Of a stretch of 64,000 nucleotides of DNA, positions 9,304 through 17,888 are shown one piece after another; the first letter of the stretch is position 1; every line of letters begins with the position of its first letter. The notes beneath the pieces were generated by a model. That model saw nothing but the letters and a program-made list of their open reading frames with translations, searched no databases and was not told where the DNA came from. Position numbers and translations under genes: made by a program. The stretch covers positions 1-64,000 of the forward strand of contig PHAA01000010.1 of NCBI GenBank assembly GCA_002840245.1, given 5' to 3'. The stretch comes from Firmicutes bacterium HGW-Firmicutes-15 (GTDB lineage Bacteria > Bacillota > Syntrophomonadia > Syntrophomonadales > Syntrophomonadaceae).

Positions 9304-9478
9304 TATAAGACAGGGGAATAAATTAAACCGATATTTCCTTGTTTTATTGTTTATTCACAACAATTAGTGACCATTTTCACAAATGATGCGAAAAGCCATA
9401 CTGGCAAAAATTTACCTTGGTATATATAATTAGGCAGTATATATCCAACAGGATAAGTACGTGATTAGGGGGGCGACC

Positions 9479-11599
9479 ATGTTTATAAAAATGAAATTGC
9501 AAAACCGCATGTTGGTTATGATTCTATCGGCAGTATTACTCGTTTTCTGTGTCGTAATGGCCATTGTTATAACCCAAACACACAATTCTGCGATGACCAA
9601 TGCCTATAAATCAACCGAGTTTCAAGCTCAAGATAATGCTAACCTGATTAAAGGAGAATTGGATACAGCATTAGGAGTCGCTAAGACTCTGGCTGAAAAT
9701 TTTCAGGGATATGAGCAATTTCCGATTGAGAATCGAAGGGCAGTTTTTAGCATGATGCTGGAAAATACCTTGAAAGGAAATCCCAACTTTCTTTGTGTGT
9801 GGACTATATGGGAACCGAATGCTGTGGATGGAAATGATAGATCAAATAGCAGATCTCTTAATTCTGATACCTCGGGGCGATTCATGCCTAGTTATTATCG
9901 CAGCGATGGAGTTATTAAGCCTGACGTGTCCACAATGGATGAAACATCTCCAGACTCTGGTTATTATACGATTCCCAAGAAAACCAAAAAGGAAACCTTC
10001 ACAGAACCATATAAATACGCATATGAGCCAGGGGGTAAAGAATACTGGGAAACTACAGTAAGTGTACCAATATTAAAAAATGGCGAATTCCTGGGGGCAG
10101 TTGGAATTGATATAAATTTGGAACGAATTCAAAACCTTACTGCCGAGGTTAAGGCGTATGATACTGGTTATGGGATGGTTACCTCTAATGAAGGTGTCTA
10201 TGTAGCCCATCCCCGAACAGATGCCGTGGGTCAAACTCTAATTCAAATATCTGAGAAAAACAAAGCACAGCAGGAGGCCATCAAGGCGGGAAAAGTGTTT
10301 AGTCAAACTGATTACTCCATAGCTCTTAACACAGATGTTTTACGGGTTTTTGTACCAATTAGGATTAGTTCGACTTCAACTCCTTGGTCGTTTGGCCTGG
10401 CTGTTCCTGTTAAAGAGATACTGACAGATACATATAAGATGATATACTTGTTCATTGGTATTGGCTTGTTGGCATTTGCTGTTTTCTTTTTAGTGGTATG
10501 GTATATAGCTCGCAGCATTTCTAAACCTATCGGTTTGGCTGCGTCTCAACTTAAGCAAATTGCCCAATACAATTTATCATACGACGTGCCGGAGAAGTGG
10601 TTAGCCTATGGAGGTGAGATAGGTTTATTAGCGAAATCTATTAATACTACCACAATGAACATGCGAGCCATGGTATCGGAATTGGCATTGGCAGCCCAGG
10701 ATATGGCTGCTTCCAGTCAGCAATTGTCGGCTACAGCAGAAAACGTATCTGCCGATATGGAAGAAGTTTCCGCAGCAACCGAAGAAATATCCGCTGGTTT
10801 AGAGACCGTTTCCGCTTCTGCCCAAGAAGTAAACGCATCCGGTGAAGATATGACCTTGGCGCTTTCTAACTTAGTTGCGGAAGCAGCAGACGGTTCCGAG
10901 ACTGCTAAGAATATTGGAGCAAGAGCTAAGATGGTTGAGCTAGAATCAAAAGAAGCTGCCGATATGACAGAACGTTTATACAAGGAAATTAAAGCTAGAG
11001 TAGACCAGTCTATTGAAGAAGCTAATGTGGTGAATGAGATTTCTACCATGGCGGATACTATAGCTGGTATTGCTGGGCAAACTAACCTCTTGGCTCTCAA
11101 TGCAGCGATTGAAGCTGCCAGGGCAGGTGAACAGGGTCGAGGTTTTGCAGTAGTTGCTGATGAAGTGCGTAAATTAGCTGAGGATTCTTCAAATACGGTT
11201 CATAACATTAAAGGTTTAACCGGTGATGTACAAAAATCGATAAACAATTTGATTGCACATACCAATGAATTACTGGAATTTGTTAATGAGAAGGTATTTA
11301 AAGATTATGTAACCATGGTAAAGGTGGGTGGACGTTACGCTGCTGATGCCAATTCCTTTTTAATGCTGACCGACAAAGTCAGTAACATGAGCCAACAGGT
11401 AATGTCATCCGTAAATGATGTTAGTAAGGCGATAGGTTCAGTGGCAACTACTGTAAATCAGAGTGCCAGGGGAGCTCAGGAAATAGCGTCCAGCGCTGAA
11501 CATACAAGCTTGTCGCTTGCAGAAGTAGTTGAATTTACCAGCCAGTTGGCCCAGAATGCTGAGAAGTTAAATATGCTGGTAATGAAATTTAAGGTGTAA
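9479..11599 (+). CDS. methyl-accepting chemotaxis protein (dCache type)
   Basis: A 706-residue transmembrane chemoreceptor. TM1 is at about 11-33 and is followed by an extracellular dCache_1-like sensor (about 40-315). TM2 is at about 320-343, then a HAMP domain and a cytoplasmic signalling helix bundle. The conserved tip contains [20 protein letters not shown] (about 530). The open frame reaches a GTG at 9461, but the ATG at 9479 follows GGGGGGCGA and is preferred. It is monocistronic, between two terminators. The ligand cannot be deduced. Confidence 0.93.
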   Translation: MFIKMKLQNRMLVMILSAVLLVFCVVMAIVITQTHNSAMTNAYKSTEFQAQDNANLIKGELDTALGVAKTLAENFQGYEQFPIENRRAVFSMMLENTLKGNPNFLCVWTIWEPNAVDGNDRSNSRSLNSDTSGRFMPSYYRSDGVIKPDVSTMDETSPDSGYYTIPKKTKKETFTEPYKYAYEPGGKEYWETTVSVPILKNGEFLGAVGIDINLERIQNLTAEVKAYDTGYGMVTSNEGVYVAHPRTDAVGQTLIQISEKNKAQQEAIKAGKVFSQTDYSIALNTDVLRVFVPIRISSTSTPWSFGLAVPVKEILTDTYKMIYLFIGIGLLAFAVFFLVVWYIARSISKPIGLAASQLKQIAQYNLSYDVPEKWLAYGGEIGLLAKSINTTTMNMRAMVSELALAAQDMAASSQQLSATAENVSADMEEVSAATEEISAGLETVSASAQEVNASGEDMTLALSNLVAEAADGSETAKNIGARAKMVELESKEAADMTERLYKEIKARVDQSIEEANVVNEISTMADTIAGIAGQTNLLALNAAIEAARAGEQGRGFAVVADEVRKLAEDSSNTVHNIKGLTGDVQKSINNLIAHTNELLEFVNEKVFKDYVTMVKVGGRYAADANSFLMLTDKVSNMSQQVMSSVNDVSKAIGSVATTVNQSARGAQEIASSAEHTSLSLAEVVEFTSQLAQNAEKLNMLVMKFKV

Positions 11600-11624
11600 G
11601 GCTGTCTGAAAACCAAGTTATTTT

Positions 11625-11661
11625 AAGGCCGGCAGGAAATAATAATGCTGGTCTTTTCTTT
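11625..11661 (+). terminator. terminator after the chemoreceptor gene
   Basis: AAGGCCGGCA (11625-11634) pairs with TGCTGGTCTT (11646-11655) using two G-U pairs, followed by TTCTTTG. Confidence 0.65.
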
Positions 11662-11701
11662 GTGTGACAAAGAGACAGGGTCCTTGCACATAATACCTGC
11701 A

Positions 11702-12322
11702 TTAGATCTGTTCATTAATTACGGATTCATCTTCTAATGACAACAATTGTGTTTTAGCAGTTTCGTATGCTTCTTTTGCTTCCATTTGCTCGAATGACAG
11801 CCCATCTTTGGATGCTTCCTTAACTTGAGCTGCTTTCATTTTGGCTTCCTCTTGTGCATCAATCACGCCATTTCCGTCCAAATCATATTCTGCGATTTCG
11901 GCAGCCGTATACTCTGAAGTGGATGTTACAGTTGCGATAGCACTCTTGGTTGTCTCAGTGCTTACATCACTTATAACGCCTGCATTCGCAGCAGTAACTT
12001 CAGTATTTGAATTAGCGGATACTGTCGGTTTTTCTATGGGCAGTTTGGCAGTTGCAAGCTTAGAATCCGAAGATGTGTTGTCCGTTGCTCCTTGTGGGTT
12101 TGTTTTTGAAGATGCAAAAACATCCAGAGATGTATTTGATAGTGTGCTTTCGTCTCGTTTGCTGATCGCATCCGTAACAGAACTTTTAATAAATGAATCA
12201 GCGATGACTTCTTTTGTTTTGCTGACATTCACTTCTTGCTGTTCCGTTGCTGACGCTTGTTTCACAGATTCTGATTTGGCCGGAGTGTTATTGTAATTCA
12301 TACCAATACTAGTTATTTCCAT
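11702..12322 (-). CDS. EF-hand-containing protein of unknown function
   Basis: A 206-residue protein. Residues about 20-140 are low-complexity, rich in Ser, Thr, Ala and Lys. A single canonical EF-hand calcium loop (DLDGNGVIDAQE, about 146-157) follows, then a charged helical tail. No signal peptide or membrane segment is seen. The upstream in-frame extension to 12463 lacks an SD, whereas the ATG at 12322 follows AAGGAGG by 8 bases. It is convergent with the chemoreceptor gene. I do not recognise a family beyond the EF-hand. The 151-aa frame on the other strand is its shadow. Confidence 0.7.
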   Translation of the reverse strand: MEITSIGMNYNNTPAKSESVKQASATEQQEVNVSKTKEVIADSFIKSSVTDAISKRDESTLSNTSLDVFASSKTNPQGATDNTSSDSKLATAKLPIEKPTVSANSNTEVTAANAGVISDVSTETTKSAIATVTSTSEYTAAEIAEYDLDGNGVIDAQEEAKMKAAQVKEASKDGLSFEQMEAKEAYETAKTQLLSLEDESVINEQI

Positions 12323-12451
12323 AAAATAATCCTCCTTATGAACGAATGATAAGATAAGCGTAGCACCTGAAACTGAAAATATCCTGAAAATTTCATGAAT
12401 TATCCAAATTTTCTTACTCGTCTTAGTGATTAAGGAATAATGCACGTGTAT

Positions 12452-12517
12452 TATCCAGGTCACGGCCCGGCTGCTACTATTGGTTTTGAAAGAAAGTACA
12501 ATCCTTTTTTACAGTAA
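12452..12517 (+). pseudogene. 3' fragment of a second MBL hydrolase gene
   Basis: Encodes only YPGHGPAATIGFERKYNPFLQ-like tail residues and a stop. It matches the end of the 8613-9239 gene at about 61 of 63 bases. The match begins abruptly at 12452, with no homologous sequence upstream. Looser similarity continues beyond the stop to the T-run at 12583, where the terminator inner stem CCTC-TCT-GAGG survives but the outer stem is lost. It is a remnant of duplication, or one end of a rearrangement. The rest of the 12323-12721 gap shows nothing recognisable. Confidence 0.8.
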
Positions 12518-12721
12518 GAAGTTCCAACCCATAAGATGAATTGACAAGTCCCTCACCTCTCTGAGGAAATGGAAAGCTTTTTTGCATTCAGCTTTCTCGG
12601 GCATTGCAATAATTTTGAAATATATTGCCAGATAACAAGGATTCCTGGTAGATCTGTCGAAACATGAAAATAATGACATTGCTGGATTATGATGTTTGCG
12701 AGGAAGTAAAAATCAGGTGAG

Positions 12722-13234
12722 GTGATTTTAATTAATTTTACATTAAGAGAATGGGAACTTGGAGATGCCGAAAGCCTTGTAAAGTATGCCAATAATCAAA
12801 ATATTGCTCAAAACTTGCGAAACATATTTCCGCATCCGTATACCATTGAAGATGCAAAATCGTTTATAAATGACTGTATAAATGGTGATAAAACACGTCA
12901 ATGCATAAAAGCAATTGTGGTTGATGGCGAGGCTGCTGGCAGTATTGGCGTGCTTTTGAAAAATGATGTTTACTGCAAAAGTGCAGAGATAGGCTATTGG
13001 TTGGGTGAGTATTTTTGGAGCAAAGGAATTATGAGTGCCGCAGTTAAGCAGATTTTTAAAGTTGCTTTTAATGAATATGATATTGTAAGAATATTTGCTG
13101 AGACATATGCATACAATATAGGTTCCAGAAAAGTACTTGAAAAGGCCGGGTTTGAATTAGAAGGTGTTTTGAAAAAGAGTATATGCAAAAATGGTCAGAT
13201 TTTTGATTCTTGTATATACGCGTTTATAAAGTAA
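12722..13234 (+). CDS. GNAT-family N-acetyltransferase (RimJ/RimL-like)
   Basis: A 170-residue acetyl-CoA-dependent N-acetyltransferase. The family signature is clear: LREWELGDAESL at the start, EIGYWLGEYFWSKGIMSAAV (beta-4 and the acetyl-CoA loop), and YAYNIGSRKVLEKAGFELEG near the end. RimJ/RimL-type enzymes modify ribosomal-protein N termini or small amines; the substrate is unknown here. The GTG start is supported only by the AGGTGAGGTG context, and no ATG lies nearby. It stands alone, and its base composition is more AT-rich than its neighbours, which could reflect transfer. Confidence 0.85.
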   Translation: MILINFTLREWELGDAESLVKYANNQNIAQNLRNIFPHPYTIEDAKSFINDCINGDKTRQCIKAIVVDGEAAGSIGVLLKNDVYCKSAEIGYWLGEYFWSKGIMSAAVKQIFKVAFNEYDIVRIFAETYAYNIGSRKVLEKAGFELEGVLKKSICKNGQIFDSCIYAFIK

Positions 13235-13437
13235 CTTTTTACTATACTCCTGATGAGTATGTAATGGCATGTGAATTAGTTCCGAATGCATTGAATGGAA
13301 TATAGGAATAACTGATTGTTGTTAAATCTAATGGCATTGGAATTCGTAAAACTAGGTAATAAATAGAGCATACATATATTGCTTCCAACTAACCGTCAGA
13401 AATGCAGATCAATAAAATAATATAGGGGGAATTATAA

Positions 13438-14226
13438 ATGAGTACTAATCATATCATCACAGAAACTCGCGGTCACGTCTTGCTGATGGGTTTCAATCGA
13501 CCGGAAAAACGCAATGCATTTACCCTTGACATGTATTATGACCTAGCTAGGGCTTACGGGGAACTCAACCAGAACAAGAACCTTCGCTGTGGGTTGCTGT
13601 ACGCGGTCGGTGATCACTTTTCTGCGGGATTAGACCTTCCCCAATGGGGACCAATTTTTGAATCAGGCAAATGGGTGCCATTGGAAGATGGTATGATCGA
13701 TCCCTTTGGGGTAGATGAGGATAAGCGGTGCATGAAGCCTATGGTTATGGCATGCCAGGGGATATGCTACACTATTGGCTTCGAGTTGATGCTTGCGGCT
13801 GATGTTAGGATTGCAACCAAAGACCTGCGGCTGGCCCAACTAGAAGTAAAACGGGCCATATTTCCATTGGCAGGAGGAACCGTGCGCATGTATCAGGAGA
13901 TTGGCTGGGGCAATGCCATGCGGTACATTTTGACCGGTGATGAGATGAGCGGACCAGAAGCTTACCGCCTTGGTCTGGTTCAGGAACTGGTGGAACCCGG
14001 ACAGCAATTTGACCGAGCATTAGAAATGGCTGAAAAAATTGCTAAGGCTGCTCCGATGGCCGTTCAGGCTGCCTTAGCTTCCGCGCGCAGAGCCCGTGTT
14101 CATGGTGCCAAAGCTGCTTTGAGCAGTCTAAACGAGGAAATTCTACCTTTGATGATAAGCAAGGATGCACAGGAAGGTCTGCAGGCCTTTTTAGAACGAC
14201 GCGAGCCAAATTTCACCGGCGAATAA
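13438..14226 (+). CDS. enoyl-CoA hydratase/isomerase (crotonase) family protein
   Basis: A 262-residue crotonase-fold enzyme acting on acyl-CoA thioesters. Visible motifs: FNRPEKRNAF at the N terminus; GDHFSAGLDL, the first oxyanion-hole region; and CQGICYTIGFELMLAADVRI. In the active-site region LAQLEVKRAIFPLAGGTVR, the Glu of the usual QPE is retained as QLE. The C-terminal trimerisation helices are present. The exact reaction (hydratase, isomerase or another) cannot be assigned. The ATG follows GGGGGAATT. It is not in an operon with other beta-oxidation genes. Confidence 0.9.
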   Translation: MSTNHIITETRGHVLLMGFNRPEKRNAFTLDMYYDLARAYGELNQNKNLRCGLLYAVGDHFSAGLDLPQWGPIFESGKWVPLEDGMIDPFGVDEDKRCMKPMVMACQGICYTIGFELMLAADVRIATKDLRLAQLEVKRAIFPLAGGTVRMYQEIGWGNAMRYILTGDEMSGPEAYRLGLVQELVEPGQQFDRALEMAEKIAKAAPMAVQAALASARRARVHGAKAALSSLNEEILPLMISKDAQEGLQAFLERREPNFTGE

Positions 14227-14249
14227 GCTATAAAACATTTTTCGGAGCA

Positions 14250-14285
14250 TCCCGGAGAGGCCGTCCCTTTTGGGATAGCCTCTTC
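14250..14285. terminator. hairpin after the crotonase gene
   Basis: GAGAGGCCGTCCC and GGGATAGCCTCTTC pair imperfectly across a TTTT loop. There is no strong T-run, so terminator function is uncertain. Confidence 0.4.
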
Positions 14286-14332
14286 ACGCATATTACAGTA
14301 AAAGGATTAAGGTTTATATTGAGGTGAAGGAC

Positions 14333-15031
14333 TTGAGATTAGCAGAAAGAAAATCAAAATTGGCCAGGCATAAGAAGCCGCTTATATACTTATCTCTTGT
14401 GCTAGTGATCTTGTTGAGCTTGATATTTGGGCTCACAAATTACTATGTAGAGCAGGCCGGCGAGAAATACATATTCAGTGCTGACCAGGTACCTGACGCC
14501 GAGGTGGTTTTGGTGCTGGGAGCCTATGTTCTTCCGGATGGAAAGGTATCGGACATGCTCAATGACCGGCTGACGGTGGGTTATGAGCTTTATGAGCAGG
14601 GCAAGGCTCCTAGAATACTGGTCAGTGGGGACCATGGGCGTACTAATTATGACGAAGTGAATACTATGAAGAGTTTCCTGAAGGGTAAAGGGGTTCCCAG
14701 TCAGGGCATTTTCATGGACCATGCCGGCTTCAGTACTTATGAAAGTATGTATAGAGCCCGCGATATTTTCCAGGTAAAGAAGCTAATTATAGTTACCCAG
14801 CACTATCACCTGCAGCGGGCGCTTTTCATTGCTCGATCGCTGGGTCTGGAAGCTTATGGAGTTGCTTCTGACCTCCATGATTATGGGCCGGTTATGGGTC
14901 AATATCAGTTGAGGGAAATGGCGGCTCGGAATAAGGATTTCTGGCTGGCTAAAATCATAAAACCTCAACCAACATTTTTAGGAGAGGTTATACCGGTATT
15001 CGGTGATGGGGGAGAAACTGATGACAAATAG
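14333..15031 (+). CDS. DUF218 membrane-anchored protein (SanA/YdcF-like)
   Basis: About 232 residues. A positively charged N terminus precedes one transmembrane helix (about 17-37), then a DUF218 domain with VVLVLGAYVLPDGKVS, DRLTVGYELYEQGKAP, ILVSGDHGRTNYDE and VTQHYHLQRALFIARSLG. SanA/YdcF relatives are linked to envelope integrity and vancomycin sensitivity, but the biochemical function is unsettled. The frame also offers a GTG at 14324. The TTG at 14333 has better SD spacing after GAGG, and the choice is not certain. Confidence 0.85.
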   Translation: MRLAERKSKLARHKKPLIYLSLVLVILLSLIFGLTNYYVEQAGEKYIFSADQVPDAEVVLVLGAYVLPDGKVSDMLNDRLTVGYELYEQGKAPRILVSGDHGRTNYDEVNTMKSFLKGKGVPSQGIFMDHAGFSTYESMYRARDIFQVKKLIIVTQHYHLQRALFIARSLGLEAYGVASDLHDYGPVMGQYQLREMAARNKDFWLAKIIKPQPTFLGEVIPVFGDGGETDDK

Positions 15032-15063
15032 GAACAGCGACAACTAATTGTTTGCCGTTCCTA
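15029..15063 (+). terminator. TAGGAAC...GTTCCTA hairpin between the DUF218 gene and hemZ
   Basis: TAGGAACAGCGACAA pairs with TTGTTTGCCGTTCCTA and begins at the stop codon. It shares the (A)GGAACGGC core with hairpins at 22081-22286 and 47139-47176. Only a weak T-run (AATTTCT) follows. Confidence 0.5.
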
Positions 15064-15082
15064 ATTTCTAAGGAGGCAGCCC

Positions 15083-16567
15083 ATGTTGCTTAAGATTGAT
15101 ATTCAACCACCCAAATTATTTAATAGCCTGCACGATTTAATAAGGATGGCCTTTCCAGGCTATGAGTTGCGGGAGGGACGATATAGGGCAGAAGACGATT
15201 ACCTTGCATTAACCTTATCGGAACTGGGAGAGCAAGTGCTTTTTTCTGGATATATAAGTATAAAGGGCAAAGTTACCGAGGAGCGGGAGAGTTATCCTTT
15301 AAGTCTTGATGGATTTGACTTGAGTCCTCAAATGAAGAGCCGGGCGCGAATATTTATCTTCCGTTTGCTTTGTAAGCATCTGGATAGAAATTTCAATGCA
15401 TATGGCATTCTTACGGGGGTTCGGCCGGTGAAGATAGTGCATCGGCTTCTGGATGAGGGTTGGGATGTTGACTCTATCGTGGCTAAGTTGGTAAAGGTAT
15501 ATCTGTTGACCCCTGAAAAAGCTGATCTGCTTATTGGTGTAGCCAATGCCAATCGTCCCTTTTTACTGTCTGCTGCTAAGGCGCAAAAGCAAGTAAGTAT
15601 TTACATAGGCATACCTTTTTGCCCCAGCCGCTGTTATTATTGTTCATTTCCAGGGGCTGTCTTAAGGGATTATAAAAGGGATATAAGTCCTTTTTTAGAG
15701 GCCCTATTAAAAGAGATGAATGTAATAGGAGATTATATCGAGCGCAGCGGCTTATCTGTGCAAACGGTTTATCTGGGGGGAGGCACCCCTACTGTTTTGA
15801 ATAAAACCGATCTGGCTAGGATTTTCGACGTATTGCACTGTAAGTATATATCTGGAGCAACCGTTGAGGTAACAGTAGAAGCAGGCAGGCCAGATACCTT
15901 ATCACTGTCCAAGCTGGAGCTGCTGAAACAGGCCGGTGTGGACCGGGTGTGTATTAATCCTCAGACGATGAATGATGATACCCTTCGTTTAATAGGCCGC
16001 AACCATGACAGCCGATCAGTTGACCAAGCAGTGGGATGGGCGCGTTCGGCCGGAATTAAGCATATAAATATGGATCTGATTGTAGGCTTGCCGGGTGAAA
16101 ATGCTGGGCACTTGGAGTCGACCGCTGCAAGAGTGTTGGATTTGAAGCCGGATAATGTAACGGTGCATACTCTGGCAGTGAAAAGGGGATCAACCATGGC
16201 AGAGACAGAAGGAAGATCGAATATTCTGGATAGAGTTGCCGAAGTCGAACAGGGAGTTAGCTTTTTAGCCCAGATTTTCACTCAGCATGGCTACAGTCCG
16301 TATTATCTTTATCGGCAGAAGTATATGCAAGCCAGCATGGAGAATCTTGGTTATGCGCAGGATGACGGTTTTTGCATTTATAATATTCAGATGATAGAGG
16401 AGCGGCAGACCATTATTGCTTTGGGGGGAGGGGCTAGCAGTAAGTTTGTGAATGCTGCTGACTGGTCTTTGACGTCTTTCCATAACCCTAAAGACCCAAA
16501 TAGCTACATCCAAACACTGGACAGGCTGATCGCCCGTAAAGTTGACAAGCTTAGAGCCTTAAATTAG
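15083..16567 (+). CDS. hemZ: coproporphyrinogen III dehydrogenase, HemZ type (radical SAM)
   Basis: A 494-residue oxygen-independent coproporphyrinogen-dehydrogenase-like radical SAM protein. The 4Fe-4S motif CPSRCYYC (C180, C184, C187) sits in IPFCPSRCYYCSFPG. It is followed by the SAM-binding YLGGGTPT and the HemN-like segments INPQTMNDDTLRLIGR and MDLIVGLPGE. An N-terminal domain of about 170 residues distinguishes HemZ from HemN (B. subtilis HemZ is about 500 aa). The HemZ-hisS-aspS order is common in Clostridia. ATG start after AAGGAGG. Confidence 0.92.
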   Translation: MLLKIDIQPPKLFNSLHDLIRMAFPGYELREGRYRAEDDYLALTLSELGEQVLFSGYISIKGKVTEERESYPLSLDGFDLSPQMKSRARIFIFRLLCKHLDRNFNAYGILTGVRPVKIVHRLLDEGWDVDSIVAKLVKVYLLTPEKADLLIGVANANRPFLLSAAKAQKQVSIYIGIPFCPSRCYYCSFPGAVLRDYKRDISPFLEALLKEMNVIGDYIERSGLSVQTVYLGGGTPTVLNKTDLARIFDVLHCKYISGATVEVTVEAGRPDTLSLSKLELLKQAGVDRVCINPQTMNDDTLRLIGRNHDSRSVDQAVGWARSAGIKHINMDLIVGLPGENAGHLESTAARVLDLKPDNVTVHTLAVKRGSTMAETEGRSNILDRVAEVEQGVSFLAQIFTQHGYSPYYLYRQKYMQASMENLGYAQDDGFCIYNIQMIEERQTIIALGGGASSKFVNAADWSLTSFHNPKDPNSYIQTLDRLIARKVDKLRALN

Positions 16568-16605
16568 AATTATCCAGAGAATACATGAATTCGGAGGATT
16601 TTAAG

Positions 16606-17868
16606 ATGCAGGTAAAAGCCCCCCGGGGTACTTATGATGTTTTACCGCCTGATTCTCAAAAGTGGCAGTACATTGAGCAAGTAATCCAGGAAACTGCACG
16701 CTTGTTCGGCTACAGTGAAATAAGGACGCCCATTTTCGAGCATACTGAGTTGTTTGAGCGTGGCGTAGGTGAAACTACTGATATTGTTACCAAGGAAATG
16801 TATACCTTCCAGGATAAATCCAACCGCAGCCTTACCCTAAGACCGGAGGGAACCGCTTCTTGTGTGCGGGCTCTGATTGAACACAGTGTGTATGGAGGGC
16901 TTATGCCGGTAAAATGGTACTATAGCGGCCCCATGTTTCGTTATGACCGGCCTCAGACCGGTAGATTCAGGCAGTTTCACCAATCTGGGGCAGAGGTTTT
17001 TGGCAGCAACAGCCCTTACCTGGATGCAGAGGTCATAATGTTCCTGGTGCAAATCCTGAGCAATCTAGGTTTGCGTGATTATGAACTGCATCTTAATTCA
17101 GTAGGATGTCCGCTCTGCCGGGAAAGCTATCGGCAAAAACTAATAGATCACATCAGCCCAGTGAAGGAAAAACTATGTATTGACTGCCAGTCTCGCTATG
17201 AGAAGAACCCGCTGCGAGTATTGGATTGCAAGGTTGAGTCTTGTCACCAGGCTATTGCCGGATTTCCTTACATATATGACAGCCTCTGCGATGATTGTCA
17301 GGAACACTATATTCTAGTTAAGGCGACACTGGAGGACAGCGGCATTAATTATCTGCATGACAATAATCTGGTGCGGGGCCTGGATTATTATACCAACACC
17401 GCCTTTGAGATACATATTCCAAGTATAGGAGCTCAGAGTGCAGTGGGTGGCGGGGGCCGGTATAATGGGCTTGTAAAAGCATGTGGGGGTCCGGATATAC
17501 CCGGAATTGGTTTTGCACTGGGTATGGAGCGCCTGCTTCTGGCTTTAGACAGCTTGCCTGATCGCGAAGAGCCCAATAGCAAGTTGGATGTTTTCCTGGC
17601 TGTCCTGGATGAAAAATATGATAACCAGGCCATGCAGGTGTTGGATAGGCTCAGAAAAGCGAAAATAATGGTGGATAGAGATTATACCGGGCGGAGCATG
17701 AAGGCGCAGATGAAATATGCTGACAAGCTGGGCGCACGCATCGTGATTCTAATGGGAGAGGATGAAGTGAACCGGGGTTGTTTTACAGTCAGGAATATGA
17801 GCTCGCGGGAGCAGCTTGAAGTGCAAACAGAACAACTAATCCCAGCAATAATAGATATATTGACATAG
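16606..17868 (+). CDS. hisS: histidyl-tRNA synthetase
   Basis: A 420-residue class II aminoacyl-tRNA synthetase. Motifs seen: APRGTYDVLPP at the N terminus, motif 2 FRYDRPQTGRFRQFHQ, the histidine-specific RGLDYYTNTAFEI and motif 3 GIGFALGMERL, then an anticodon-binding domain. A cysteine-rich insert (CPLC...CIDC...CDDC) lies at about 170-245. An upstream ATG at 16585 is in frame, but the CGGAGG at 16592-16597 points to 16606. Only 38 bases separate it from hemZ, so no T-box leader is present. Confidence 0.97.
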   Translation: MQVKAPRGTYDVLPPDSQKWQYIEQVIQETARLFGYSEIRTPIFEHTELFERGVGETTDIVTKEMYTFQDKSNRSLTLRPEGTASCVRALIEHSVYGGLMPVKWYYSGPMFRYDRPQTGRFRQFHQSGAEVFGSNSPYLDAEVIMFLVQILSNLGLRDYELHLNSVGCPLCRESYRQKLIDHISPVKEKLCIDCQSRYEKNPLRVLDCKVESCHQAIAGFPYIYDSLCDDCQEHYILVKATLEDSGINYLHDNNLVRGLDYYTNTAFEIHIPSIGAQSAVGGGGRYNGLVKACGGPDIPGIGFALGMERLLLALDSLPDREEPNSKLDVFLAVLDEKYDNQAMQVLDRLRKAKIMVDRDYTGRSMKAQMKYADKLGARIVILMGEDEVNRGCFTVRNMSSREQLEVQTEQLIPAIIDILT

Positions 17869-17888
17869 ATGGGGAGGACAATAGAGTA

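Noticed and set aside
9304..9334. sigma-D (flagellar) promoter before the chemoreceptor
   Set aside because: ACCGATAT resembles the -10, but no TAAA lies at the right spacing and it is 145 bases from the start codon.
11841..12296. 151-residue hydrophobic frame opposite the EF-hand gene
   Set aside because: It mirrors the Ser/Thr/Ala codons of the minus-strand gene, has no SD, and the minus-strand frame has AAGGAGG and an EF-hand.
16561..16605. T-box leader for hisS-aspS
   Set aside because: The gap from hemZ is too short and lacks the T-box sequence.
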